Shown piece by piece: positions 49,780-58,168 of a stretch of 64,000 bases of DNA. The DNA comes from UBA1563 sp037440065 (GTDB lineage: Bacteria > Bacteroidota > Ignavibacteria > Ignavibacteriales > Ignavibacteriaceae): the NCBI GenBank assembly GCA_037440065.1, contig JBBIUV010000019.1, positions 124,001 to 188,000 on the forward strand, written 5' to 3'. The translations under genes and the position numbers were made by a program. Below the pieces are notes generated by a model. The model was not told the origin of the DNA and did not search any database. It saw only the letters and a program-made list of their open reading frames with translations. Numbering within the stretch: position 1 is the stretch's first letter; each line of letters begins with the position of its first letter.

Positions 49780-50037
49780 ATGAAGACCTATACTCCTCTA
49801 AACTGCGGTTTGTATGATGAACTTGAAGCGTTGTCAACAACCGGAAAGAAGGTTACAATTCAATTTTTTATTGATGGAATAATTGCAGAAGAATCGGGAA
49901 AAATCGTTGACATTTTTTCTCGAGATAAAGCAGAATTTTTGCAAATGGCAAATGGAGTTGAAATTCGTCTTGATGAACTTTTTTCAGTGAACGGAAAACC
50001 GTTTACAGCGTCATGCCAACAGGAGAAAACAGGATGA
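49780..50037 (+). CDS. Rho-binding antiterminator (ROF)-like small protein
   Basis: An 85-residue protein. The opening Y-x-P-LNCGLYDELEALSTTGKKVTIQF fits the Rof pattern Y-x-P-INC-x-x-YD-x-LE, followed by a small beta-barrel (Sm-like) with I-x-x-ESGKIVDIFSRDKAEFLQM and the end VEIRLDELFSVNGKP. In E. coli, Rof binds the transcription terminator Rho and blocks it; the same role here is an inference from similarity. A TACTTTTG element (49750-49757) could be the -7 element. The stop overlaps the start of the EVE gene (ATGA). Confidence 0.65.
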   Translation: MKTYTPLNCGLYDELEALSTTGKKVTIQFFIDGIIAEESGKIVDIFSRDKAEFLQMANGVEIRLDELFSVNGKPFTASCQQEKTG

Positions 50038-50489
50038 AATATTGGCTCTTCAAATCAGAACCGGAAGCGTATTCAATTGATGATTTACAAAAAGATAAAA
50101 AAACATTCTGGGACGGGGTTCGGAATTATCAAGCAAGAAATTTTTTGCGCGATGAAATTAAAAAAGGTGATATGGTTTTGTTCTATCACAGTAATTGTGA
50201 ACCAACAGGAGTCTTTGGCATATGTGAAGTTGTGAAAGATGGTTACCCAGACCACACAGCTTTTGATCCGGCAAGCAACCACTTCGATCCGAAAAGTAAA
50301 CCGGAAAATCCAACATGGTTTATGGTTGACATTAAGTTTGTGAAAAAATTTTCCAAACCGGTTACACTTGAAGAAATTAAAGCAAATTCAAAATTGCAAA
50401 ACATGAAACTTCTACAGCGAGGAAACCGTTTAAGTATTCAACCGGTTACCAAAGAAGAATTTAATGCCATTACGGCAAGAGAAAGTTAA
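50034..50489 (+). CDS. EVE domain protein
   Basis: A 151-residue single-domain EVE protein, like human THYN1. The ATG at 50034 follows AGGAG by 8 bases and overlaps the previous stop; an ATG 21 bases earlier is less likely. Motifs: WLFKSEPEAYSIDDLQ at the N-terminus, WDGVRNYQARNFLRDEIKKGDMVLFYHSN (in pieces), GVFGICEVVKDGYPD and the end LSIQPVTKEEFNAI. EVE is a PUA-like fold that binds modified bases in DNA or RNA. Coupled to the Rof-like gene, and 14 bases ahead of the Nramp gene. Confidence 0.92.
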   Translation: MKYWLFKSEPEAYSIDDLQKDKKTFWDGVRNYQARNFLRDEIKKGDMVLFYHSNCEPTGVFGICEVVKDGYPDHTAFDPASNHFDPKSKPENPTWFMVDIKFVKKFSKPVTLEEIKANSKLQNMKLLQRGNRLSIQPVTKEEFNAITARES

Positions 50490-50503
50490 AAGTAAGTTTA
50501 TAA

Positions 50504-52378
50504 ATGGATAAATCATTATCAGAAGTACATTCATCAGTAAAGACTGATAAAGGGAGTTATTTAAAACGACTCTTCGCTTTTTCCGGTCCGGCATTCCTTG
50601 TCTCTGTTGGTTATATGGATCCCGGAAACTGGGCGACTGATATTGCTGGCGGTGCGCAGTTCGGTTACAAATTAATCTGGGTAATTCTGCTGGCAAACTT
50701 AATGGCAATTCTTTTTCAAACGCTTGCGGCACGCCTAGGAATTGTTTACGGCAGAGACTTAGCGCAAGCATGCCGAAGCAGTTATCCAAAATCTATTAAT
50801 TATATTTTATGGATATTTACTGAACTGGCAATTGCCGCAACAGACTTAGCCGAAGTGCTTGGTTCTGCAATCGGTTTGTACTTATTGTTCGGCATCCCGC
50901 TTATTTGGGGTGTTGTAATTACCACCCTTGATGTTTTACTTCTGCTGGTGTTGATCAACTACGGAATTAGAAAAATGGAAGCGGTGATCGTTTCTCTCGT
51001 TGTAATGATCGGTATTTGTTTTCTTCTCGAATTGGTTTTAGCAAAACCCGATCTTGCAGCTGTTGCAACGGGATTCATGCCCACAGCAATGTCAAGTGGA
51101 GCCTTATTTATTGCGCTTGGAATCATTGGTGCAACGGTAATGCCCCACAATATTTATCTCCACTCTGCTTTAGTGCAATCTCGTGATGTAGAAAAAAGTT
51201 CAAAAGGAAAAAAAGAAGCAAATAAATTTAATTTGATTGATTCCGTTGTGGCTCTGAATGCAGCGTTTTTTGTTAACGCAGCAATTTTGGTTTTGGCTGC
51301 TTCGGTTTTTTTCGCAAGCGGTCACACAGACGTTGCTTCTATCATGGATGCCCATTCTCTTCTTGGTAAACTGCTGGGAAACTCTTTCGCTCCGTTTGCC
51401 TTTGGTCTAGCGCTCCTAGCTGCTGGTCAATCTTCAACAATCACCGGAACGTTTGCCGGACAAATTATTATGGAAGGATTTGTCGGTTTAAAAGTTCGTC
51501 CCTGGGTGAGAAGATTAATTACCCGTTTAATTGCCATCATTCCGGCGCTTATTGTTATCAATCTTGCTGGTGATCGCTCGGTTGATATGCTACTTATTTT
51601 ATCGCAAGTTATATTATCGCTTCAACTTCCCTTTGCGTTAATTCCCCTTCTTCATTTTACTTCGAGTAAAGAGAAAATGGGAGAATTTGCTTCCGGCACT
51701 AAAGTGAGGTTGCTTGCATGGACATCAGCTATTCTTATTGTTGCGTTAAATATTAAATTAGTTTCGGATGTAGTACTCGAACACATTTCTGATCCGGGAG
51801 CGGTGGGTTTATTAATTAAGTTTTTAGGAATTCCCTTTTTTCTTTTCGTCGTTGGAATGCTTCTCTGGGTAACCTTTGAACCGATTTTAACCAAAGAAAA
51901 AATTCAAGAAGTTATAAACGCTACAACAGCTCAGTTTACTTCGTTGGAAAGTGGGACGTTAATTCAGCGTGTTGGGATTGCCCTTGAAGGAAAATATCGT
52001 TACGATTCGCAGATTATTCAAAAGGCTCTTCCCTTTTTACAAGCAGAAAAAAATACGATCTTTCTTATGCACTGCGTTGAATCTCCTACGGGAAGATTTC
52101 TCGGCGAAGCTGTTGATGATCAGGATGCTTTGCGAATGAGAATTTATCTTGAAAAATTTTCACACTTCTTGCAGAAAAAGAATTTTAAAACTGAATTATG
52201 TATAAGCGGTGGTGAACCGGAAGATGCAATTGCCAAACTTGTTGAAAAAGATGAGATCGAAATGATTATTCTTGGGAGTCATGGGCACAAATTGATTGAC
52301 GACATGATTCATGGTTCAACGGTGGATGAACTGCGGCATAAAGTGCGTGTGCCGATTCTTGCAATCCCGGTTAATTAA
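50504..52378 (+). CDS. Nramp metal transporter fused to a universal stress protein domain
   Basis: A 624-residue fusion. The first ~470 residues are an Nramp-type divalent-metal importer with the two half-helix motifs: MDPGNWATD (near residue 38; Asp and Asn are metal ligands) and MPHNIYLHSALVQSR (near 211; the metal-binding Met is present). There are about eleven membrane helices. From about residue 485 a complete USP domain follows: VGIALEGKYRYD as the first strand and the nucleotide-binding IILGSHGHKLIDDMIHGSTVDELRHKV (from about 588; G-x2-G-x9-G-S/T pattern). The USP part may bind ATP and tune Mn2+/Fe2+ uptake (inference). Nramp-USP fusions are known in some bacteria. Confidence 0.9.
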   Translation: MDKSLSEVHSSVKTDKGSYLKRLFAFSGPAFLVSVGYMDPGNWATDIAGGAQFGYKLIWVILLANLMAILFQTLAARLGIVYGRDLAQACRSSYPKSINYILWIFTELAIAATDLAEVLGSAIGLYLLFGIPLIWGVVITTLDVLLLLVLINYGIRKMEAVIVSLVVMIGICFLLELVLAKPDLAAVATGFMPTAMSSGALFIALGIIGATVMPHNIYLHSALVQSRDVEKSSKGKKEANKFNLIDSVVALNAAFFVNAAILVLAASVFFASGHTDVASIMDAHSLLGKLLGNSFAPFAFGLALLAAGQSSTITGTFAGQIIMEGFVGLKVRPWVRRLITRLIAIIPALIVINLAGDRSVDMLLILSQVILSLQLPFALIPLLHFTSSKEKMGEFASGTKVRLLAWTSAILIVALNIKLVSDVVLEHISDPGAVGLLIKFLGIPFFLFVVGMLLWVTFEPILTKEKIQEVINATTAQFTSLESGTLIQRVGIALEGKYRYDSQIIQKALPFLQAEKNTIFLMHCVESPTGRFLGEAVDDQDALRMRIYLEKFSHFLQKKNFKTELCISGGEPEDAIAKLVEKDEIEMIILGSHGHKLIDDMIHGSTVDELRHKVRVPILAIPVN

Positions 52379-52387
52379 CTTTTGTTA

Positions 52388-52418
52388 TTGTCTTTAAGCA
52401 ACCAGAGTTTTAAGTTTG
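52388..52418 (+). promoter_or_regulatory. Promoter of the Nfu gene
   Basis: TTGTCT (52388-52393), a 17-base spacer and TAAGTTTG (52411-52418), which is a full TAnnTTTG match with TTG conserved at -35. The start codon at 52444 is 25 bases further on. Confidence 0.65.
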
Positions 52419-52443
52419 AGCAGTAAATATTAATGGAGAATGA

Positions 52444-52986
52444 ATGTTACAAGTTATCGATGTTGAATTAACGCCAAATCCGCATGCGTTAAAATTTCTT
52501 TTAAATGAACGTTTGTTAAAGTTTGAAACCCGTCATTATCATAGTAAAGAAGAAGCCGTAAATGATCCGCTGGCAAAGGGAGTTTTTGAACTGCCGGGAG
52601 TTCTTTCGGTTTTTTATATGGATAAGTTTATCACCGTTGAAAAATCACGTGAAACACAATGGGGACAAATCCAGCGCCCGTTGGTTTCCTTCTTAAAAGA
52701 TTTTGATTCGAAGTTAATTCCATCCGAGAAAGAACCGGAAGGCTTGGACGAAAACGCAAGTGAATTATTACAAAAGATAAATGCAGTGCTGAATCAAAAA
52801 GTTCGTCCTGCATTAGCGAACGACGGCGGCGGTTTGGAAGTTTTAGGCTTGAACGGTGTAACGCTTAGCGTCCGCTACCAGGGTGCGTGCGGCAGTTGCC
52901 CAAGTGCTATATCGGGAACGTTGCGTGCTATTGAAAATCTTTTAAGAAAAGAAGTTAATCCGGTGATTGAAGTTATTCCGGCATAG
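52444..52986 (+). CDS. Nfu-type iron-sulfur scaffold protein
   Basis: A 180-residue protein with two domains. The N-terminal Nfu_N domain covers about residues 1-90 (TPNPHALKFLLNERLL, ELPGVLSVFYMDKFITVEK). The NifU C-terminal domain spans about 100-180 with VRPALANDGGGLEVL and the cluster-binding C-G-S-C in YQGACGSCPSAISGT (near 148-152). It carries a [4Fe-4S] cluster and passes it to target enzymes in the cytoplasm. Own promoter; 58 bases ahead of the alkyltransferase gene. Confidence 0.93.
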   Translation: MLQVIDVELTPNPHALKFLLNERLLKFETRHYHSKEEAVNDPLAKGVFELPGVLSVFYMDKFITVEKSRETQWGQIQRPLVSFLKDFDSKLIPSEKEPEGLDENASELLQKINAVLNQKVRPALANDGGGLEVLGLNGVTLSVRYQGACGSCPSAISGTLRAIENLLRKEVNPVIEVIPA

Positions 52987-53044
52987 GTTCAGAGTGTGTT
53001 GTTCAGGGATATACCATTTTCAATGAAACAACAGGAAAACAAAG

Positions 53045-53557
53045 ATGCAGTTAGACCAGAAAATTTTTTATACATCACTAAAAATTGGCGGGAATTCAAT
53101 AATAATTTATTCTTCGTCTACTGGCATTTGTAGAATTGATTTAAACTCAAAAACCGGCAGTAAACTATTCCCAAAGAAAAGCAAACTGCCTCTGACAGAT
53201 AAAATCTTTTTCGGCTTACCTGAACAATTAAAAAAATACTTTGATGCAGATTTGAAAACATTTAAAGTTCCTTTAGATATTTCTGGGACGACCTTTCAAC
53301 TTCAAGTATGGAATGAATTAATGAACATTCCTTTCGGTGAAGTTGTTACGTACAAAGATATTGCTGTAAGAATAAAGAATGAAAAAAGTTTTCGTGCAGT
53401 CGGAAATGCAGTTGGGGCGAATCCGGTTCCAATAGTTATTCCTTGTCACAGGGTTGTTAAAACATCGGGGAAATTAGGCGGTTTTTCCGGCGGCGGACCT
53501 AAAGTAAAAGAAAAGCTGCTGGAACTTGAAGGGTGTGTAAGCCTGGAATTGTTTTAA
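53045..53557 (+). CDS. Methylated-DNA-protein-cysteine S-methyltransferase
   Basis: A 170-residue DNA-repair alkyltransferase (Ogt-like). The N-terminal domain (about 1-80) is followed by FQLQVWNELMNIPFGEVVTYKDIA and the active site IPCHRVV with the acceptor Cys near residue 134; the following GGFSGGGPKVKEKLLELEG closes the signature. It removes the methyl group from O6-methylguanine by moving it to its own cysteine and is used up in doing so. It likely shares the Nfu promoter. Confidence 0.95.
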   Translation: MQLDQKIFYTSLKIGGNSIIIYSSSTGICRIDLNSKTGSKLFPKKSKLPLTDKIFFGLPEQLKKYFDADLKTFKVPLDISGTTFQLQVWNELMNIPFGEVVTYKDIAVRIKNEKSFRAVGNAVGANPVPIVIPCHRVVKTSGKLGGFSGGGPKVKEKLLELEGCVSLELF

Positions 53558-53587
53558 TATAGAGACGAAGCATGCCTCGTCTCTATA
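53558..53587. terminator. Inverted repeat/terminator between convergent genes
   Basis: A perfect 11-bp stem TATAGAGACGA (53558-53568) / TCGTCTCTATA (53577-53587) with an 8-base loop starts directly at the stop codon of the alkyltransferase. AGAGACG-...-CGTCTCT elements with a similar loop are common as dispersed repeats in bacterial genomes. It lies between the alkyltransferase and trpB2, which converge. Confidence 0.7.
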
Positions 53588-53609
53588 AGATAATTTTTTA
53601 CACAGATAA

Positions 53610-54977
53610 TTACACTAACGGATGAGCATTCAACTCATTTAAACCGCTGTGTAATTCATCGTACGATAATTCGTGATCAACCAACTTTCCGTTGAAATAA
53701 TCTTCGTAAGCCGACATGTCAAAATGTCCGTGACCACAGAGATTAAACAGAATTGTTTTTTCCGTTCCTTCTTCTTTTGCTTTTAAGGCTTCGCGAACAA
53801 CAGCGGCAATTCCGTGAGTTGCTTCAGGCGCTGGAATAATTCCTTCCGCATTTGCAAATTTTACTCCTGCATCAAAACACGATAATTGATGAACAGCCTG
53901 TGCTTCAATTACTTTATCTTTTAGAAGCTGACTAACAATTGCCCCGGCACCGTGATAGCGTAACCCACCAGCATGAATTGGATCAGGAACAAATGTATGT
54001 CCGAGTGTGTACATCGGAAGCAACGGGGTTAAACCAACGGTGTCGCCAAAATCATAACGGAATTCCCCTTTGGTTAATTTAGGACAAGAAGCTGGTTCAA
54101 CAGCAATACAACGAACTTTTTTTCCCTCTTGTAAATTGTAACGTAAAAACGGAAACGCAATTCCAGCAAAGTTAGATCCGCCGCCAAATGGTGCGATAAC
54201 AATATCGGGAAAGTCTCCAGCCATCTCCATTTGCTTTGCGGCTTCTAAACCGATCACAGTTTGATGCATTAAAACATGGTTCAAAACGCTGCCGAGTGCA
54301 TATTTTGATTCTGGATCTGTTGCAGCGCGTTCGACTGCTTCTGAAATTGCGATACCCAAACTTCCGGGAGAGTTTGGATCTTCGGCTAAAATCTTTCTTC
54401 CTGATTCAGTTAAGTTTGTCGGCGAAGCAAAAACTTTTGCGCCCCAGGTATTCATCATCAGTTTGCGATATGGTTTTTGTTCGTAACTGATTTTTACCAT
54501 GTAAACTTCTAATTCAATTCCGAACATTTGACATGCGAAACTCAGTGCGCTTCCCCATTGACCGGCGCCGGTTTCAGTCGTAATTTTTTTTACTCCTTCC
54601 ATTTTGTTATAGTACGCTTGCGGAATAGCGGTGTTTGGTTTGTGCGAACCAGCCGGACTAACACCTTCGTATTTGTAATAGATTTTTGCCGGAGTATCAA
54701 GCAGCTTTTCAAAATTATAAGCGCGGTACAACGGAGTTGGGCGCCAGATTTTATAAGCCTCACGCACGGCTTCAGGAATTTCGATCCATCGTTCTTGAGA
54801 AACTTCCTGTTTAATTAATTCCATTGGAAAAAGAGGAGCTAAATCCGCAGGACCAAGCGGCTGTTTGGTTCCCGGATGAAGCGGCGGTAAAGTTGGATTC
54901 GGCATATCGGCCTGAATGTTATACCAGTTCTCAGGGATTTGAGCTTCGGGAAGAAGAAATTTTTTGATCTGTTTCAT
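53610..54977 (-). CDS. trpB: Tryptophan synthase beta chain, TrpB2 type
   Basis: A 455-residue PLP enzyme. Length and the N-terminal extension (about 60 residues more than TrpB1) mark the TrpB2 group. The PLP lysine is Lys113 in SPAGSHKPNTAIPQ; GAGQWGSALSFACQMFG and the phosphate-binding PFGGGSNFAG are also visible, as is LFNLCGHGHFDMSAYE near the C-terminus. It joins indole and serine to make tryptophan; without TrpA beside it, it may work on free indole or salvage it. No trp genes lie close by. Confidence 0.93.
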   Translation of the reverse strand: MKQIKKFLLPEAQIPENWYNIQADMPNPTLPPLHPGTKQPLGPADLAPLFPMELIKQEVSQERWIEIPEAVREAYKIWRPTPLYRAYNFEKLLDTPAKIYYKYEGVSPAGSHKPNTAIPQAYYNKMEGVKKITTETGAGQWGSALSFACQMFGIELEVYMVKISYEQKPYRKLMMNTWGAKVFASPTNLTESGRKILAEDPNSPGSLGIAISEAVERAATDPESKYALGSVLNHVLMHQTVIGLEAAKQMEMAGDFPDIVIAPFGGGSNFAGIAFPFLRYNLQEGKKVRCIAVEPASCPKLTKGEFRYDFGDTVGLTPLLPMYTLGHTFVPDPIHAGGLRYHGAGAIVSQLLKDKVIEAQAVHQLSCFDAGVKFANAEGIIPAPEATHGIAAVVREALKAKEEGTEKTILFNLCGHGHFDMSAYEDYFNGKLVDHELSYDELHSGLNELNAHPLV

Positions 54978-55218
54978 TGTGAAGTTTCCTTATGTTATTA
55001 AAAATTTTTGTTCATAGAAATAGTTAAAGCGCATTCATAAAATGAATGGAAAATCGGTACATAATAAAGTGAAAAAATGGATGAGAATATGTTAGGCGCG
55101 GGGGCGCCAAATGAAAGAGGAAGAAAGAGAGATATTTTTAAGTCGTATTTTCATGTAGTTAATATAGTGAATGAACCTTTCGACGCAAAAGGAAAAAATT
55201 GAATTAGAGAATATTCTT
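54978..55218. other. Intergenic region upstream of trpB2
   Basis: About 240 bases with no credible coding frame, holding the trpB2 control region. The only distinct structure is a GC-rich mini-hairpin GGCGC-GGGG-GCGCC at 55095-55108, which stands out in an AT-rich setting. No leader peptide with clustered Trp codons and no T-box-like element were recognised. Confidence 0.4.
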
Positions 55219-56385
55219 TCAACTTTTTAACGATTTCTTTCCAACCAAAGTGAAAATTGATAAAAAAAGTGCGATAAATCCTGAAAAATAAAATGGTGCA
55301 TTGAAACTAATAACATCCCACAAAATTCCCGCAAAGAAAGAACCGAACATAATTGCAAAACTTGAAAGCATAGTTAATAAACCGATTGCGGTTCCACGCA
55401 TTTCATCCGGTACCAGATCAGAAACCCATGCTTTTGTAATCCCTTCTGTTGCTGCCGCATAAATTCCATATAAAGCAAAGAGAACAATCGCATAGATAAA
55501 ACTATGTGCAATTGCAAATCCAAGGTAAACAATCGAAAAAATAAAAAGTCCGGAAGCAAAAATTGCTTGCTTCCCTATTTTGTCGGAAAGCTTTCCAAGT
55601 GGATAGGAACTTACGGCATAGACAAGATTGTAGAAGATGTAACAAAGAATGGCCAATGTTTCTGAGCCGGTAATTACTTTTGATTTTAAAATCAGAAAAA
55701 CATCGCTGCTGTTTGCAAAAGAAAATAATATAAGCAAGCCTAAAAGCAGTTTATATTCTTTTGGGGCTGTTTTTAAAAAAGACCGGAAACCAATTTTCTT
55801 TTTCTCCTCTTTTGAAAGGAAATTATCTTTTACAAAAAAAGTTAGCGAGACGGCAATCAATGATGGAACAAATGCGATGAGAAAAATCAACGTGTAATTT
55901 TTAGGGAAAAAAGCAAGAAACAAAAGTGCCAAAGCTGGCCCAATTGCTGCTCCAAGTGTGTCCATTCCACGATGAAAGCCAAAGATAGAGCCGCTGTTTC
56001 CGTTCGCGTAACTTGCGAGTAATGCATCACGCGGAGCGGTACGTAATCCTTTGCCAAGTCGGTCGGAAATTCTTGCGGTTATGATTGCAGCAAGCGATGG
56101 GAAAATTCCCGGAAGCGGTTTAGAAAGTGCTGAAAGTCCGTAACCGAAAGAAATAAAAACTGCACGCTTCTTTATTTTATCTGAAAGAACTCCAAAATAC
56201 CCTTTAAAGAAACCGCTTATAACTTCGGCAACCCCTTCAAGCAGGCCAATAACCGCCATAGAAGCGCCTAAAACGGTAGACATAAAAATAGGTGTAACTG
56301 GATAAAGCATCTCGCTTGCTATATCCGTGAACAAACTAACGAGACTTAAAATGATAACTTGCTTTGGAAGATTTCTTCTTTTCAT
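55219..56385 (-). CDS. MFS transporter
   Basis: A 388-residue major facilitator with twelve predicted helices. The GFFKGYFGVLSDKIKKRAVFI segment near residue 58 is the loop 2-3 motif (G-x3-D-[RK]-x-[GK]-[RK]-[RK]), and the second half has the matching YPLGKLSDKIGKQAIF. Charged loop RISDRLGKGLRTAPRDALLAS near residue 107 is typical of a group often called 'MFS quinolone/tetracycline-like' efflux proteins. The substrate is unknown. Monocistronic; divergent from tpiA. Confidence 0.85.
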   Translation of the reverse strand: MKRRNLPKQVIILSLVSLFTDIASEMLYPVTPIFMSTVLGASMAVIGLLEGVAEVISGFFKGYFGVLSDKIKKRAVFISFGYGLSALSKPLPGIFPSLAAIITARISDRLGKGLRTAPRDALLASYANGNSGSIFGFHRGMDTLGAAIGPALALLFLAFFPKNYTLIFLIAFVPSLIAVSLTFFVKDNFLSKEEKKKIGFRSFLKTAPKEYKLLLGLLILFSFANSSDVFLILKSKVITGSETLAILCYIFYNLVYAVSSYPLGKLSDKIGKQAIFASGLFIFSIVYLGFAIAHSFIYAIVLFALYGIYAAATEGITKAWVSDLVPDEMRGTAIGLLTMLSSFAIMFGSFFAGILWDVISFNAPFYFSGFIALFLSIFTLVGKKSLKS

Positions 56386-56455
56386 AAAATACTTTTTTTA
56401 TCGATTTGAAAATACTCAATCTTAAAAATATTTGTGGTGAATTCGTGATCTATTT

Positions 56456-56486
56456 TTGACGGAGTTCCTCATCTTTGTTAAGTTTG
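56456..56486 (+). promoter_or_regulatory. Promoter of tpiA
   Basis: TTGACG (56456-56461), a 17-base spacer and TAAGTTTG (56479-56486): 5 of 6 at -35 and a full TAnnTTTG. The start codon is 40 bases further on. Confidence 0.75.
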
Positions 56487-56526
56487 TAATGGAAATATTT
56501 AACACAAAACCTCATGGAGAAATTAA

Positions 56527-57282
56527 ATGCGTAAAAAAGTAATTGCCGGAAACTGGAAGATGAATTTGAATTTGCAAGAATCAATCTCATTGATTTCTGG
56601 AATAAAAAACGGATTAGGAAATTTATCAAGTAACGTCGAAGTTATCGTTTGCCCGCCATATACTTCGTTGGAAACCGCTTCAACATTGGTTAAAAACTCA
56701 TCGGTGAAACTCGGCGCACAAAATATGTACTTTGAAGAAAGCGGCGCTTACACCGGTGAAATTTCTGCATCAATGTTAAAAAGTGTCGGCTGTGAATATG
56801 TTATTCTCGGACACTCCGAAAGAAGAACAATATTCGGCGAGACCGACTCGACAATTAATAAAAAAATCCACAAAGCATTGGCGAGCGGATTACTTCCAAT
56901 CTTTTGCATTGGTGAAACTTTAGAAGAACGCGAAAAAGGAATTACTTTTGATGTGGTTAAGCGCCAAGTTGTTGAAGGATTAAAAAACGTTGATTCCGAA
57001 AACATGAAAAAAATCATCATTGCTTACGAACCTGTCTGGGCAATTGGAACCGGACAAGTTGCTTCGAAGGAACAAGCTGAAGAAGTTCATGCTTTCATTA
57101 GAAAAGAATTAACCTCATTATATTCAAGCGAAATCGCTGATGAAATTATCATCCAATACGGCGGAAGCGTAAAACCGGATAATGCGGTTGAACTTCTTTC
57201 TCAACCAAACATTGACGGCGCACTTGTTGGAGGCGCATGTTTGAAGGCTGATTCGTTCCTCGGAATTATTACTGCTTGTTAA
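56527..57282 (+). CDS. tpiA: Triosephosphate isomerase
   Basis: A 251-residue glycolytic enzyme, interconverting DHAP and glyceraldehyde 3-phosphate. Motifs: AGNWKMNLN (catalytic Lys12 region), GHSERR near residue 95 (catalytic His), YEPVWAIGTGQVAS near residue 167 (catalytic Glu) and the phosphate loop IQYGGSVKPDNA and DGALVGGACLKADSF. Length is normal. Its own promoter is clear. The lipoprotein gene follows after 26 bases. Confidence 0.97.
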   Translation: MRKKVIAGNWKMNLNLQESISLISGIKNGLGNLSSNVEVIVCPPYTSLETASTLVKNSSVKLGAQNMYFEESGAYTGEISASMLKSVGCEYVILGHSERRTIFGETDSTINKKIHKALASGLLPIFCIGETLEEREKGITFDVVKRQVVEGLKNVDSENMKKIIIAYEPVWAIGTGQVASKEQAEEVHAFIRKELTSLYSSEIADEIIIQYGGSVKPDNAVELLSQPNIDGALVGGACLKADSFLGIITAC

Positions 57283-57308
57283 TCATTTAAGAATAAAGGG
57301 GACTTAGT

Positions 57309-58082
57309 ATGGTGCGTATTTTATCTAGAATGTTATTGTTCTTTATAATTGTTTTAACTAGCTGCAAGGATAATTCTACTAAGTCACCTGACCTTGCCAC
57401 GTATACCAATAAATCGTACGGCGGATTAAAGTTAAGCGGTGAAAAAGTTCTTGTTGTTCGCAATGCAAACGGGTTAGTCAATATTCAAGGAGCCGCTTCA
57501 ACCGATACGTTGACCTGGTATTTATTTAAATCGGTACAAGCCGAAACACAAGTTAAGGGAGATGAAAAATTTTCTTATCTAAAACTTTCTACTCAAAATG
57601 TTGGCGATACACTTTTTGTTGATATTTACAGCACTGTGAACGAAAGTAATCTTAATTGCGGCGTAACCTTAACCATTCCCTCAGGATTAATCTGCAAAAT
57701 TGAAAAGGCCGTTGGAAACATAAACGTCTCTGATTTAGATTCTGTGTTGACGATTGAAAACGCTCCCATAGTTGATCTCAAACGACATGGCGGTTCTTGT
57801 CAAATTTCAGGTGGAGCTGGGAACAAATCGCTTGAACTAGCTTTGCACGAAAATGGCTTCTGTCGTGTGAAAATAAATAGCGGAAATATACTATTGAAAA
57901 TTCCTACAGATGTCTCTACATCAGTTTATGCGAAAAGTTTAAACGGTGTTGTTTCGCAAAAGGGGCTCGCTCTTACGGTTGATGCACAATCATCAGGATT
58001 TCTTTCCGGAAAGTTGGGTTCCGGCAATGGAGAAATTCGGCTGGAAACAAATCAAGGGAACATTCAGATAGAAAATTTGTAA
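57309..58082 (+). CDS. DUF4097-like lipoprotein
   Basis: A 257-residue lipoprotein with lipobox VLTSC (Cys about 18). The later part consists of short repeated strands (IENAPIVDLKRHGGSCQISGGAGNK, CRVKINSGNILLKIPTDV, SGNGEIRLETNQGNIQIENL) in the manner of the DUF4097 beta-helical domain, which also builds the TSGGD protein at 25 kb. The N-terminal part has VLVVRNANGLVNIQG, a typical DUF4097 opening. Function unknown. A strong terminator starts 6 bases after the stop. Confidence 0.72.
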   Translation: MVRILSRMLLFFIIVLTSCKDNSTKSPDLATYTNKSYGGLKLSGEKVLVVRNANGLVNIQGAASTDTLTWYLFKSVQAETQVKGDEKFSYLKLSTQNVGDTLFVDIYSTVNESNLNCGVTLTIPSGLICKIEKAVGNINVSDLDSVLTIENAPIVDLKRHGGSCQISGGAGNKSLELALHENGFCRVKINSGNILLKIPTDVSTSVYAKSLNGVVSQKGLALTVDAQSSGFLSGKLGSGNGEIRLETNQGNIQIENL

Positions 58083-58087
58083 AAAGT

Positions 58088-58116
58088 AAATCTCACGTCT
58101 TGAAGATGTGAGATTT
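58088..58116 (+). terminator. Terminator after the tpiA-lipoprotein unit
   Basis: AAATCTCACGTCT (58088-58100) pairs with AGATGTGAGATTT (58104-58116) with one G-U pair and a 3-base loop, giving a 13-bp stem. TTGTTTTATTTTT follows. Confidence 0.9.
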
Positions 58117-58168
58117 TTGTTTTATTTTTAATCGGACAAAATAATCTGTTTATAAAACCGGAGAAAAG

